DNA of 64,000 nt. Origin: Psychrobacter sp. Choline-02u-9. Its GTDB lineage: Bacteria > Pseudomonadota > Gammaproteobacteria > Pseudomonadales > Moraxellaceae. How positions within the stretch are numbered: the first letter of the stretch is position 1; each line of letters begins with the position of its first letter. Both the position numbers and the translations under genes were made by a program. The notes under the pieces are model-generated. The model searched no databases. It saw only the letters and a list, made by a program, of their open reading frames with translations, and was not told where the DNA came from. The stretch is taken from NCBI RefSeq assembly GCF_002836505.1, contig NZ_PJBF01000040.1, positions 1 to 64,000 on the forward strand. Direction: 5' to 3'. Shown piece by piece: positions 20,132 through 29,855 of the stretch.

Positions 20132-22442
20132 TCACCTCAACTTGTCGTAGGTTAAGCTCAACTGCAACTTTATCTAAGTCAGCAGATAGTTCTTTTAGCT
20201 CATTAATGGATAGTGACGACATGGGGTTCATAGCCTCCTGATCTGGATGTTCATGACCATATAAGGCGCAGATCAGATGCTCAGGAGGCTTATTTGTTAG
20301 GATTGAGCGTAATTGATGCCTTAGCCAATTATCTTGATGGCTAAAAAAATGCCTTGTCTGATAACGAATTTTACTAGGCGTAATACCAGAAAACCCTTTA
20401 GGATTTTTACTAAAAAGCTGGATGAGCGGCTGTTTAGATTTCAATATGTCGTCTAGTGGGAATTGGTCATTTGGATAAATTGCATTATGGAGGACTGCAA
20501 ATTGATTGATATATTCAATATAGGTTTGAACGGCTGTGATCAAGAAATCACTTAGAGGAATGAGTCTTCCCTGCCCTTGTCCCTGACGCTCTTCTTTATC
20601 GGACACCCATAACAGCCTTTGCCTAAAGTCAAATTGATTTAAAAGCCCCGGCGCATGCTTTACAGGTCTAATCCCAGTCTGAATAAATATGATGTGCCAT
20701 AGCCAGACACCATAAGCATTAAACTGCTCAATATAACGGTCCTGCCTTATGCTTACGTTCCGCTTTAATCGACCGTTATAGCTCTCAGCTGCCTCAGCAA
20801 GCTCATCAAAGAATCTTTGGCAGATATCAGTATTTAAAGTCATGTCACTACCGATATATTTTTTGTACTGATTACTTTTCGTGCTAGATAGAATAAATGG
20901 TCGAACTTCATTCTGAATGTCCGCTGTACAATATTGGGTCAATAGATGTATAGCATTGCTGTATGTCTGCTCTAAGCTTATCGTCTCAATACTGGTGTAG
21001 TACAAAGGTGAGCTGTGCTTCACATCAACCCCAGTCAGAATCTCGGCATGGAGTGGCTCATGAAGCTCATTCTTGATAATCGTATATAAACAAGCATCAA
21101 TATGCTGGTTTGATAATGCTGGCAAGTCCAGCTGTTTTTTTAAGCTTACTAGCACCTCAGAAACATCATGGCTATTAACCAAAAACTTATTCTTAATAAC
21201 CGCTTGTAATCTAATTGGTAGAGGTAGTTTGAATTCATTATCGTAACTCTGACGATACGGTAATAAGTGACTTCTACGATTCGAGGTCACGTTAATAGTG
21301 ATGCTCATAACATAACCATCAGCAGCCGAACCGCTCTCATGACTCAGCCACTTGCGCTGACTTTTATCCAACTGCAGCTCCTGAACCACTTCTTGAATCT
21401 TACGGCCACTTAGCATTGATAGTAATATAACGGCATAAACCTGACGCTGTTTATAGCTGACAGTGGTAAAAAGCTGCCACATTCGAGCAAATAGCATTTG
21501 ATAACTTAGTAGGCTGAGTTGACGAATATTGGTGGGAAAATTAAATTGATTGCGGCGGGCATGTCGGTAGTTGTTTTTTAGCCTCCATTGTTGTAACTCT
21601 GAGGATTTGGCTGTTGTCTTGGAAGGTTTGAAGTCATTGTCTAAAAGTTTAGGTGGTTCGTCGTCAGCAATATTTTCATCGTAAGCAACGTTATCCTCTC
21701 TATGGGTATTGCCAAATACTGTCGCTCTTAGTGGTTCGTCAGTACTATCAAGGTACAACGTATTAGAGTGTTCTTTGCTAGGCTCATTATCTTTTGAATT
21801 GCTATAAGTTTTGCCTACAAAGACTTTGTTCTCTGCAATCACTTCATAAGCAAGTCGTATTTGCCCAATTTTACCCGCCAATTTTTGATTAATGACTTTG
21901 CCTGATGCTTCGTTATTTTTTGTCTGAGCTTCATACTGACGTAACGCTGATAGTACGTTTGCCATTGAATCATGTTGAGCATGAATAGTGATTAACTTGT
22001 CGACGATCTTAGATTGTGGGTTGTTGTTCTTTAATCCCATTCTAAAGCGCACACTTAGCTGATTGATTTTGGCAGAGTGCTCATCTTTACGTGCAGCAAT
22101 CATAATAATGACTTGCAGGTATGCACTCATAAACCGCCATGCTTCATTATTAATATGTACTTGACCATATCTCTGGTAAAACAAAACCAGCATATAAGTG
22201 ACGGCCCAATCCTCAATCTTTTTCTCTTTGATAACTGTACCAGCAATAGCTTCACATTCAGACGGTGTCAATACCTGTATATCTAGGCTGGCATGTTCAC
22301 CAATGTGCAGGTAAAAGTTTGGATTGATATCCAGCAGATTAACAACCAGATTTTGTACTTTTATATAGTGCGGTGAGTTAGAGGGTACCAACTGTTCTAG
22401 GACTCTCTGTAATTCAGTAGTATCGAATTTATGCATATTCAT
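20118..22442 (-). CDS. gmtY: Tyrosine-recombinase-like protein lacking the nucleophile, second trio gene (GmtY-like)
   Basis: 774 aa. The C-terminal part keeps a recombinase skeleton: R592 (TGIRP), H709-Q-L-R712 and H730 (YGHEH). Where the tyrosine should follow, about nine residues on, the sequence reads EAMNPMS with no Tyr, so it is probably catalytically inactive and acts as an accessory or architectural subunit for the 1087-aa protein. It begins with a TAATG one-base overlap with the upstream gene. A 277-bp fragment of this gene recurs at 34926-35202. Confidence 0.6.
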   Translation of the reverse strand: MNMHKFDTTELQRVLEQLVPSNSPHYIKVQNLVVNLLDINPNFYLHIGEHASLDIQVLTPSECEAIAGTVIKEKKIEDWAVTYMLVLFYQRYGQVHINNEAWRFMSAYLQVIIMIAARKDEHSAKINQLSVRFRMGLKNNNPQSKIVDKLITIHAQHDSMANVLSALRQYEAQTKNNEASGKVINQKLAGKIGQIRLAYEVIAENKVFVGKTYSNSKDNEPSKEHSNTLYLDSTDEPLRATVFGNTHREDNVAYDENIADDEPPKLLDNDFKPSKTTAKSSELQQWRLKNNYRHARRNQFNFPTNIRQLSLLSYQMLFARMWQLFTTVSYKQRQVYAVILLSMLSGRKIQEVVQELQLDKSQRKWLSHESGSAADGYVMSITINVTSNRRSHLLPYRQSYDNEFKLPLPIRLQAVIKNKFLVNSHDVSEVLVSLKKQLDLPALSNQHIDACLYTIIKNELHEPLHAEILTGVDVKHSSPLYYTSIETISLEQTYSNAIHLLTQYCTADIQNEVRPFILSSTKSNQYKKYIGSDMTLNTDICQRFFDELAEAAESYNGRLKRNVSIRQDRYIEQFNAYGVWLWHIIFIQTGIRPVKHAPGLLNQFDFRQRLLWVSDKEERQGQGQGRLIPLSDFLITAVQTYIEYINQFAVLHNAIYPNDQFPLDDILKSKQPLIQLFSKNPKGFSGITPSKIRYQTRHFFSHQDNWLRHQLRSILTNKPPEHLICALYGHEHPDQEAMNPMSSLSINELKELSADLDKVAVELNLRQVEVNVYG

Positions 22443-23002
22443 TAGCGTGCGTCACTCAGCCAGTCCATGCTTTTAGGCATACCTATGACACGCTCTTCTG
22501 ATGCAAACTTGCATTGTTGATACTCATAGTTGCTCTGGCTAATACGTGCAAAGCGGCAGTATTCCTTTACGGTCAAATACTTAATACGCATCAACTGACA
22601 TATAACACTTTGAGGCGCGTTATTTTTCAGTGTCTTAAATAAATCAGGATGATTGACACCTTTCAAGGAAATCAAACTGACTACTTCTCGCCATGCTAGC
22701 TGCTGAATATCATTGATACTTTCAGGGATGATTAAACATGGGTAATCACTATCATTCTCGAATCTTAAGACCTGATCGACTCTCTCGAAATCGTTAAAGA
22801 AATAAAAAGTATTATTCCTTCCCTCAACCAAGCGAAGTGGTGGACGGTAAAAGTTATCCAAAAACTTCATATCGATATAAGGAGTTTTAGGTCTCAGTCT
22901 CTGCCAAACACATAAAGCAGCTCTAGCATACGGATGTACATACAAATAATCCTTACTAGGAATAGCAAGTTTTTGCCCAACCTTAAGTTTATTATTTTTC
23001 AT
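22442..23002 (-). CDS. gmtX: First gene of recombinase trio (GmtX-like)
   Basis: 186 aa, no recognised catalytic motif. The N-terminus reads KVGQKLAIPSKDYLYVHPYARAA in two parts around a Pro-rich turn; the C-terminal half (QSVICQLMRIKYLTVKEYCRFARIS) looks helix-turn-helix-like, so DNA binding is plausible. Its stop and the next start share one base (TAATG), showing tight coupling with the two recombinase-like genes. Assignment as GmtX rests on size and operon position. Confidence 0.5.
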   Translation of the reverse strand: MKNNKLKVGQKLAIPSKDYLYVHPYARAALCVWQRLRPKTPYIDMKFLDNFYRPPLRLVEGRNNTFYFFNDFERVDQVLRFENDSDYPCLIIPESINDIQQLAWREVVSLISLKGVNHPDLFKTLKNNAPQSVICQLMRIKYLTVKEYCRFARISQSNYEYQQCKFASEERVIGMPKSMDWLSDAR

Positions 23003-23134
23003 CTTATATACGATATTAGTGAATACAATTCATGTTATCTAATAACCACTCAGGTGTCAAACGCTTTATTTTTGTGGGTTTTAAAATCGTAAAATAATTA
23101 ATTTTATTAAACATTTAGTATTATTTTAGATATA

Positions 23135-23179
23135 AAAAACCTCTTAAAGCTATATAAAATATAGCTTTAAGAGGTTTTT
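23135..23179. terminator. Long A/T-flanked hairpin, bidirectional terminator
   Basis: A perfect 15-bp stem (23140-23154 with 23160-23174) with A5 before and T5 after. It separates the trio promoter region from the IS remnant. Confidence 0.75.
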
Positions 23180-23220
23180 AGATTTTATGATTTTGTTAGG
23201 TTAAAAGGTTAGAATTGGGG

Positions 23221-23745
23221 TTTGCATGCAATCGATCAACATCGTAGCACTCACCAGTTTCACTGTGAGCGGTCTTAACTAGTAGCTGGCAATAGTCGCT
23301 AATATCACGACTTAGTCAGTCGTAGTAGCTTGATGGCTTAACACTTAAGACATGGCACATAGTGGTGATGCTAAAGAGATTGTTATCTTCACTGACTATT
23401 TTTCATAAAGTACGCGGTGGGCTTTTTTAGGATTTCTCATTCCTCTTCAGCTACTTTGAGTTGTCGCTTGAGCTGTTTTACATTTTCAAGAACGATTAAC
23501 AGTTGCGGGTCATATTATTCAATCACTTTAAGCTGACATTTATTAATTTCTCCTTGTCAATTAGATAATATTTGCTTCGCTATTCCTAGCTGCTGGACAA
23601 TTACATTCAAGTTACCATTGTTGGCTGAATTTTTCTAACATCTTCTGCTTTGAATTTCATGCTATAGCTCTACTTTTCTAATCATGGTAAACCCTTCCCC
23701 TCGAGTTAGTAGTTTACCAAGTTTATCTCTACGGTTTCTTTAGTG
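23221..23745 (-). pseudogene. Decayed IS3-family transposase, copy A
   Basis: No intact frame, but on the minus strand an OrfA-like N-terminus (SYSMKFKAEDV) and a leucine-rich segment can be read. The DNA is alignable with copy B at 28565-29520, for example the shared TTTCACTGTGAGCGG and ATAGTCGCTAATATCACGAC stretches. It is truncated before the OrfB catalytic core. It ends about 190 bp before mdlC. Confidence 0.65.
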
Positions 23746-23840
23746 TAATTCAAACTTCTATAAATGAACATTTAAGGGCTAACTATGACTTATGTAAGAG
23801 GTCTAATAAATGCTCTCCTATTCCATGTCTGGACTTATAA

Positions 23841-23856
23841 GTATTATCTATAATAC
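23841..23856. promoter_or_regulatory. Small palindrome upstream of mdlC, possible operator
   Basis: GTATTAT-CT-ATAATAC, a 7-bp perfect inverted repeat about 82 bp before the mdlC start. It could be a promoter/operator element; AT-rich, so chance is possible. Confidence 0.3.
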
Positions 23857-23937
23857 ATAATTACTAATATTCATTTGAGCTATAGTTCCCTTGTATCTAT
23901 GATTTATGTTAAGACATCACATAAACAAGGACCTGAT

Positions 23938-25524
23938 GTGAAAACAGTTCATCAATATACCTATGACATATTAAGAAAGAACAATATCCAGACAATTTTT
24001 GGTAATCCTGGATCAAATGAATTGCCATTTCTAAAAAACTTTCCTAAAGATTTCCAATATATTCTCGGTCTACATGAAGGCACCGTTGTTGGGATTGCAG
24101 ATGGGTATGCACAGGCAACAGGACAACCAGCTTTTGTAAATTTACATTCAGCTGCTGGTACGGGTAATGCGATGGGAGCTTTAAGTAATGCGTGGAATTC
24201 ACATACTCCTTTAGTTATTACTTCCGGACAACAAACCCGTGCGATGATGGGAGTAGAAGCCTTATTAACCAATGTTGAAGCACCCCAATTACCTAAACCA
24301 TTGGTGAAATGGAGTCACGAACCTGCTAGTGCTCATGAGGTTCCTCATGCGATTAGTCGAGCTATTGATATTTCCAGAGCTGAAGCCTCGGGACCTGTGT
24401 ATGTTTCAATTCCTTATAATGATTGGGATGTAAAAGTTGATGAGCAAAATGAACACTTATTGCATAAACAGGTTTTTAATTCACAATGTTTATCGGCTCA
24501 TGATTTGATTTTAATACAAGAAAAAATTAAAGTGGCTAAAAATGTGGCTTTGGTGCTTGGTACCGATGTTGACCGTCAATCCGCTAATGAAAATGCAATT
24601 AAATTTGCAGAAGAACTTAATGTGCCTGTATGGGTTGCGCCTTCATCACCACGCTGTCCGTTTCCAACCACACATGCTCATTTTCAAGGAATATTGCCCG
24701 CAAGTATTGCCGGCATTGCGCATATTTTTGAAGAGTATGATTTGGTATTAGTTTTTGGTGCACCTATATTTCGTTATCACCAATATGAGCCGGGCCAATA
24801 TTTAGGGCCAAATACTGAATTAATAGCATTTACATGCGATTTTCAGGAAGCTGCACGTGCTGCTATGGGAATGAGTTTTATTTGTGATTTAGATGACAGT
24901 CTGGCACGTTTAAGTGAAGTTGTTGAGGCAAAACCTTTCCCTGTTAAACCCCGTCATCCTATTGCTTTATCTGAGCCTAGTCATCAGCAAGGATATATCA
25001 AGCCAGAACGTTTATTTGATTTAATCAATAGATTGGCGCCTGAACAAACTATTTATACCAATGAATCTACATCAACCACCAACATTTTGTGGGAACGTCT
25101 CAGATTAAATGGACAAGGTAGTTATTATTTTGCAGCAGCAGGTGGTTTAGGTTTTGGTATGCCCGCTGCCGTAGGAATCCAATTAGCAAAGTCAGAACGT
25201 CAAGTTGTTGCAATTATCGGGGACGGTTCAGCCAACTACAGTATTACTGCATTATGGACTGCAGCACAGTATAAAATTCCAGTAATTTTTATTATTTTAA
25301 AAAATGGAACTTATGGCGCCTTACGCTGGTTTGCAGAGGTATTACAAGTTAATAATATTCCGGGTATGGATGTGCCTGGCATTGACTTTACTCAGATTGC
25401 AAAAGGCTATGGTGTTGTGGCATGTAGTGTTCAAGATGATGAGTCATTTGTTGCTGCTTTTAAACAGGCATTAGATTCTGAACAGCCGACTTTAATTGAA
25501 GTTACCACTGCAGATTTAATATAA
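23938..25524 (+). CDS. mdlC: Benzoylformate decarboxylase (ThDP-dependent)
   Basis: Converts benzoylformate to benzaldehyde and CO2, the central step of mandelate degradation. With the GTG start at 23938 (AAGGA nearby) the protein is 528 aa, the length of Pseudomonas putida MdlC. All key residues fall at the same numbers: S26 (NPGSNELPF), E47 (LHEGTVVG), H70 (NLHSAAGTGN) and H281 (RYHQYEPGQ). The ThDP motif GDGSANYSITALWTAAQ is present. An upstream in-frame ATG would add about 21 unrelated residues and is rejected. First gene of mdlC, D-specific dehydrogenase, mdlB; the next gene starts 23 bp later. Confidence 0.95.
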   Translation: MKTVHQYTYDILRKNNIQTIFGNPGSNELPFLKNFPKDFQYILGLHEGTVVGIADGYAQATGQPAFVNLHSAAGTGNAMGALSNAWNSHTPLVITSGQQTRAMMGVEALLTNVEAPQLPKPLVKWSHEPASAHEVPHAISRAIDISRAEASGPVYVSIPYNDWDVKVDEQNEHLLHKQVFNSQCLSAHDLILIQEKIKVAKNVALVLGTDVDRQSANENAIKFAEELNVPVWVAPSSPRCPFPTTHAHFQGILPASIAGIAHIFEEYDLVLVFGAPIFRYHQYEPGQYLGPNTELIAFTCDFQEAARAAMGMSFICDLDDSLARLSEVVEAKPFPVKPRHPIALSEPSHQQGYIKPERLFDLINRLAPEQTIYTNESTSTTNILWERLRLNGQGSYYFAAAGGLGFGMPAAVGIQLAKSERQVVAIIGDGSANYSITALWTAAQYKIPVIFIILKNGTYGALRWFAEVLQVNNIPGMDVPGIDFTQIAKGYGVVACSVQDDESFVAAFKQALDSEQPTLIEVTTADLI

Positions 25525-25547
25525 ACCCATCTAAGGGAAAAATTTTA

Positions 25548-27242
25548 ATGGCCATACAACATCAACTGATTAATGAATTGTTGCGAACCTTAGGTTCGGA
25601 TAAGGTGCTTTATAAAGCAAATGATAAAGCACCTTATCTGAAGGGATTTCGGGTGGGTAAGGGAGACGCGATTGGGGTTGCTCTTCCAGATACCTTATTG
25701 GCACTATGGCGAACACTGGAGATCTGTGTAAAACATGATGTAATCATGATTTTACAGGCATCCAATACAGGTGTAACAGGTGGGTCGACTCCTGATGCTA
25801 ATGATTATGACCGCGATGTGATTGTCGTCAGTACTCGTCGGTTGACAGATTTACAATTATTAGATAATGCACAGCAGGTTTTAGCCTTTCCTGGCACCAC
25901 TTTGACTGAGTTGGAAAATGCTTTAAAGCCTTATAAACGTGAGCCGCACTCGGTGATTGGTTCTTCATGCATTGGTGCTTCTGTTATTGGCGGAATTTGT
26001 AATAACTCAGGGGGTTCCTTAATTCGTCGTGGTCCTGCCTATACCGAAAAGTCTCTATTTGCCCAAATTGATGAGCATGGTAGCTTACAACTTGTAAATC
26101 ATCTGGGTATTGAGCTTGGTGAAACACCTGAACAAGTTTTTCAAAATTTAGAACAACAAAATTATGTGATTAATCAAGCGGAAGACTGGAACGGTCAAAT
26201 CTGGGCTGAACAGTATGCTGAGAACCTACGTGATACTACGTCACCGACGCCGACACGTTATAATGGAAATCCAGCATATTTACATGAAAGTTCAGGTTGC
26301 TCAGGTAAACTTGCTGTCTTTGCTGTGCGTTTGCCGACCTTTGAAGTTGGGTCAGACTCAACTGCTTATTTTATTAGTAGCAATGATGAAGTTGAACTGA
26401 TTCAACTGCGTAAATACTTACTAGAAAATCTCACAGTTCTACCAAGTCAGGCCGAATATATTCATCATCAGGCATTTGAACTGACTCAGCGTTATGCCAA
26501 ACATATGTATAAAATAATTGATATTTTCGGGGCAGAAAAAATTCCTACTTTATTTGCCCTAAAAGCCAAGCTAGATCGTTTTTTTAAATCTGTACCATTA
26601 TTGCCTAACAATAGTTTTGATCGTTGTATTCAATTATTTAATAATCTAACACCTACATGGATTGAACCTCGATTACAGAAATTTCAGAAAAAATATCAAC
26701 ATCATCTAGTGATTAAAATTGAACAAGCACAGCAAGATGAACTTCAGCAACTATTAACTAAATTCTTTAAAGGAAAAATAGAACAGTTTTTTCAATGTAC
26801 CCCAGCAGAAGAAAAAAATGCCTTTCTGATTCGTTTTGCAATTGGAGGCTGTCTCATTTACTACTGTGAAAGCGAGGGAATCGACCCTAACGAACGTCTG
26901 GTCTCATTTGATGTTGCCTTGCGTCGTAATGATCAACAGTGGTTAATTGATCTGCCTGAGCATCTTCAACAACAAGTAATGATGGAGAGCTGTTGTGGTC
27001 ACTTTTTCTGTTTTGTTTGCCATCAGGATTATTTGTTAAAAGAAGGTATAGATGCTCATCAATTTAAAAATGAGGTTTTAGCTTATCTAGAGCAGCGGGG
27101 AGCAAAATACCCTGCAGAACATAATGTCGGACATATATATCATGCTTCAACAGAGTATCAGGAACATTTAAAAATTCTCGATCCGACCAATAGCTTTAAT
27201 CCTGGGATTGGCAAGACTAGTAAATGTAAACATTGGCATTAA
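25548..27242 (+). CDS. FAD-dependent D-lactate dehydrogenase family protein, probable D-mandelate dehydrogenase
   Basis: 564 aa, full-length relative of quinone-dependent D-lactate dehydrogenase (Dld, about 570 aa). The FAD-binding domain shows ASNTGVTGGSTPDANDYDRDVIVVST and GSSCIGASVIGGICNNSGGS; the C-terminus has AEHNVGHIY and the FNPGIGKTS membrane-associated end. The Dld family oxidises D-2-hydroxy acids to 2-oxo acids and feeds the quinone pool. Between mdlC and mdlB the natural substrate is most likely D(-)-mandelate, giving benzoylformate, but D-lactate cannot be excluded. Clear AAGGGAA ribosome binding site. Confidence 0.7.
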   Translation: MAIQHQLINELLRTLGSDKVLYKANDKAPYLKGFRVGKGDAIGVALPDTLLALWRTLEICVKHDVIMILQASNTGVTGGSTPDANDYDRDVIVVSTRRLTDLQLLDNAQQVLAFPGTTLTELENALKPYKREPHSVIGSSCIGASVIGGICNNSGGSLIRRGPAYTEKSLFAQIDEHGSLQLVNHLGIELGETPEQVFQNLEQQNYVINQAEDWNGQIWAEQYAENLRDTTSPTPTRYNGNPAYLHESSGCSGKLAVFAVRLPTFEVGSDSTAYFISSNDEVELIQLRKYLLENLTVLPSQAEYIHHQAFELTQRYAKHMYKIIDIFGAEKIPTLFALKAKLDRFFKSVPLLPNNSFDRCIQLFNNLTPTWIEPRLQKFQKKYQHHLVIKIEQAQQDELQQLLTKFFKGKIEQFFQCTPAEEKNAFLIRFAIGGCLIYYCESEGIDPNERLVSFDVALRRNDQQWLIDLPEHLQQQVMMESCCGHFFCFVCHQDYLLKEGIDAHQFKNEVLAYLEQRGAKYPAEHNVGHIYHASTEYQEHLKILDPTNSFNPGIGKTSKCKHWH

Positions 27243-27290
27243 ATCTTGAATTTTCAGATTTTTTTGTCATTTTGTCATAAGGAAAAGGCT

Positions 27291-28415
27291 ATGTCTTATA
27301 TTAATATTGAAGATTATCGACAACAAGCTAAAACGAAACTACCGCGTATAGTCTTTGATTATTTAGATGGTGGTGCCGAAGATGAAAAGGGACTACAACA
27401 TAACCGAAATATCTTTGATCAATGGCGCTTTAAACCCCAACGTCTTGTTGATGTCAGTCAACGAGATATTTCTTGTAAGTTATTTAACCACAAATGGTCT
27501 GCACCATTTGCAATCGCACCAACAGGGCTAAATAGTTCTTTTTGGCCTAAAGGTGACGCTTTATTGGCAAAAAGCGCCGCAAAAGCCAATATTCCGTTTA
27601 TATTATCTACAGCTTCAAATATGTCAATTGAAGAAGTGGCACAGGCTTGTGATGGAGAAAAGTGGTTTCAACTTTATGTTGTACATCAGGAGCTAGCTGA
27701 ACACATGGTACAGCGAGCATTGACTGCAGGCTATACTACTTTAATTATTACCTTAGATGTTAGTGTGAATGGTTATCGCGAACGTGATATTCGTAATGAG
27801 TTTGGTTTACCACTCCGTTTCACTCCAAGTTTATTGCTAGATGGGATATTGCATCCTGCTTGGGCATTGCGTTTTATGCGTAATGGTATGCCTCAATTGG
27901 CGAATTTTGTCACTTCACAAAGCACTAGTCTGGAAGTTCAAGCAGCACTGATGAGTCGTCAAATGGATGCCACTTTTGATACCGAGAGTTTAAAACGCAT
28001 TCGGGAAATTTGGCCCCATACCTTATTATTAAAAGGGCTCGTCCGTCATGAAGATGCAAATATTGCAGTGCAATGCGGGGCTGATGGTGTGATCTTATCT
28101 AATCATGGTGGAAGACAATTAGACTGTAGTATTTCACCAATGGAAACATTGGCGGAAGTTGCACAAGTAATGGATAAACCTGTATTAATTGACAGCGGTT
28201 TTAGACGAGGTTCGGATATTGTTAAAGCATTGTGTCTAGGCGCAGATATGGTTTGTCTAGGACGAGCTACGCTTTACGGTTTAGCAGCTCAAGGAGAAGC
28301 GGGGGTCGATGGGGTCATTCAGCTTTTAAAACAAGATGTCGATCGAACGCTAGCGCAAATTGGATGTCCGTCTACCAATTTGTTAAATTCAAAATATCTG
28401 ACTTCAGCTAAATAA
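27291..28415 (+). CDS. mdlB: L(+)-mandelate dehydrogenase (FMN-dependent)
   Basis: 374 aa, FMN alpha-hydroxy-acid dehydrogenase. Motifs include IVFDYLDGGAEDEKG at the N-terminus, STASNMSIEEVAQ, the catalytic His272 in LSNHGGRQLDC and GFRRGSDIVKAL. It agrees with Pseudomonas putida MdlB over its whole length, including the membrane-binding segment with TPSLLLDGILHPAWALRF and NGMPQLANFVTSQ, which separates mandelate dehydrogenase from soluble oxidases. The start at 27291 is set by AAGGAAAAGG just upstream; a frame open from 27246 has no such site. It makes benzoylformate for MdlC. Confidence 0.92.
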   Translation: MSYINIEDYRQQAKTKLPRIVFDYLDGGAEDEKGLQHNRNIFDQWRFKPQRLVDVSQRDISCKLFNHKWSAPFAIAPTGLNSSFWPKGDALLAKSAAKANIPFILSTASNMSIEEVAQACDGEKWFQLYVVHQELAEHMVQRALTAGYTTLIITLDVSVNGYRERDIRNEFGLPLRFTPSLLLDGILHPAWALRFMRNGMPQLANFVTSQSTSLEVQAALMSRQMDATFDTESLKRIREIWPHTLLLKGLVRHEDANIAVQCGADGVILSNHGGRQLDCSISPMETLAEVAQVMDKPVLIDSGFRRGSDIVKALCLGADMVCLGRATLYGLAAQGEAGVDGVIQLLKQDVDRTLAQIGCPSTNLLNSKYLTSAK

Positions 28416-28564
28416 GAAACTAGGGTCAGATATTTTAATTACTTAAAATATTGCTGGGGCTTACTGAAAATTGAGAAGAAAATAATAGGAAATGGTTAGT
28501 CTTTAAGTTCTCGCACAATACTCAAAGGGCAACATTAAGACCTATATTGTCGAATCCGTACAGT

Positions 28565-29520
28565 TAAACTTGGGATGTTTTAGTTACGCAGCCTGCCGAT
28601 AAAAGTCAAACAACATCTATCTTGACGATCTGTAGCCCAAACCTTTTTGAATTCTTGTCTCACTGCTAACACAGCTCTTTGATGTACAAGTCATTAATCC
28701 CTGTTAAATATAACCGACCTTTATTCGTCCAAATATAGGTAATATCACTGACCCAAGACTCATTAGGACGGTTGGCATCAAACGTCTAATTCAACACGCT
28801 TGGATCAACCAGCTTGTTGTACTTTGAGTCAGTAGTGACTTTAAAATGTTTGTGACGACAGCATGTGATGCCGTGTACTTCTTTGATGCTTCTGATCATA
28901 TATGGGTTAATATCATAGCCTTGCTCTGTCAGCTTCACATGCAATCGATTAACACCTTAACACTCACTAGTTTCACTGTGAGCGGCCTTAACTAGTAGCT
29001 CACAATAGTCGCTAATATCACGACTTAGCTAGTCATAGTCGCTTAATGGTTTAATGTCCAACATATTGCACATACGGGCGATGCTAAATATCTTTTGGTT
29101 GGCTTTGATAAAGGCATACTTCACTGACTATTTTTCGCAAAGTACGCGGTGGCTTGTACATCGGGATAAAGCAGTGCTTTGCTTTATTCCTCCTCATTTG
29201 ATACCCCTCGTTTCTCCTCCACAACTTTAAGCTGTCGTTTAAGGCGATTGTTCTCTTCAAGAGCTCTCATAAGCTCAGGATCATATTTTTCTGTAACGAA
29301 AAGCTTACCTTGGTTGGCTTTATTGTGAAAGTTAGATAAGGTCTGCATGGCTGTGCCAAACTGTTTTTCGGCGGCTGAGATATTATCGCTGTTGTATGAT
29401 ATTTTCTTAATAGCTTCGGCTTTGAACTCTGTGCTTTAGGTTAGGTCTCTCTTAGTAATGGTAAGCTCCCTATCGAGTCGCCAGGTTACCAAGTTTGTCT
29501 CTACGCTTGCTTCAGCATAG
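28565..29520 (-). pseudogene. Decayed IS3-family transposase, copy B
   Basis: Many stops and frame breaks, but the minus strand still encodes OrfA (YSAEFKAEAIKKI near 29430) and the OrfB catalytic region (FDANRPNESWVSDITYIWT near 28770). Parts align with copy A at 23221-23745 in the same orientation. Together the copies bracket the mdlC-mdlB block. No gene is otherwise visible between 28416 and 29800. Confidence 0.75.
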
Positions 29521-29803
29521 CTCATTATAATTTTGACCCATCGCGGGCGTATATTAAACAAGCGATTTTCTTCAATAATACTCCCAGAAAACAGAACATT
29601 AAGTCCACTAATGATCATATAGACTGGCACTTGTGCAAGGCGCGATACTTAATAGAAAATGCTTTTGCTACATTGAGAAACTACAGGACAGTTGCGACTA
29701 GCTTTGATCGTCTCAAGTAAAGTTACGAGAATATGGTAGCACTCGATTGGGCGTATCTCTGGTTAAAACTTTAAATATTCAATATGCCCTATATGTGTTA
29801 ATC

Positions 29804-29836
29804 AATAAACCCAGCTTTTTAGCTGGGTTTATTTTT
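29804..29836 (-). terminator. Terminator downstream of the mdl-linked aldehyde dehydrogenase
   Basis: A perfect 13-bp stem (29804-29816 with 29821-29833) around a 4-nt loop, 20 bp past the minus-strand stop codon. T-rich on both sides, so it may act in both directions. Confidence 0.75.
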
Positions 29837-29855
29837 GCTAGTTAACAAGAGAATC

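Noticed and set aside
23003..23937. A toxin-antitoxin pair or small regulator before mdlC
   Set aside because: The region reads as a decayed IS3 element with stops in all frames; no small ORF with a ribosome site was convincing.
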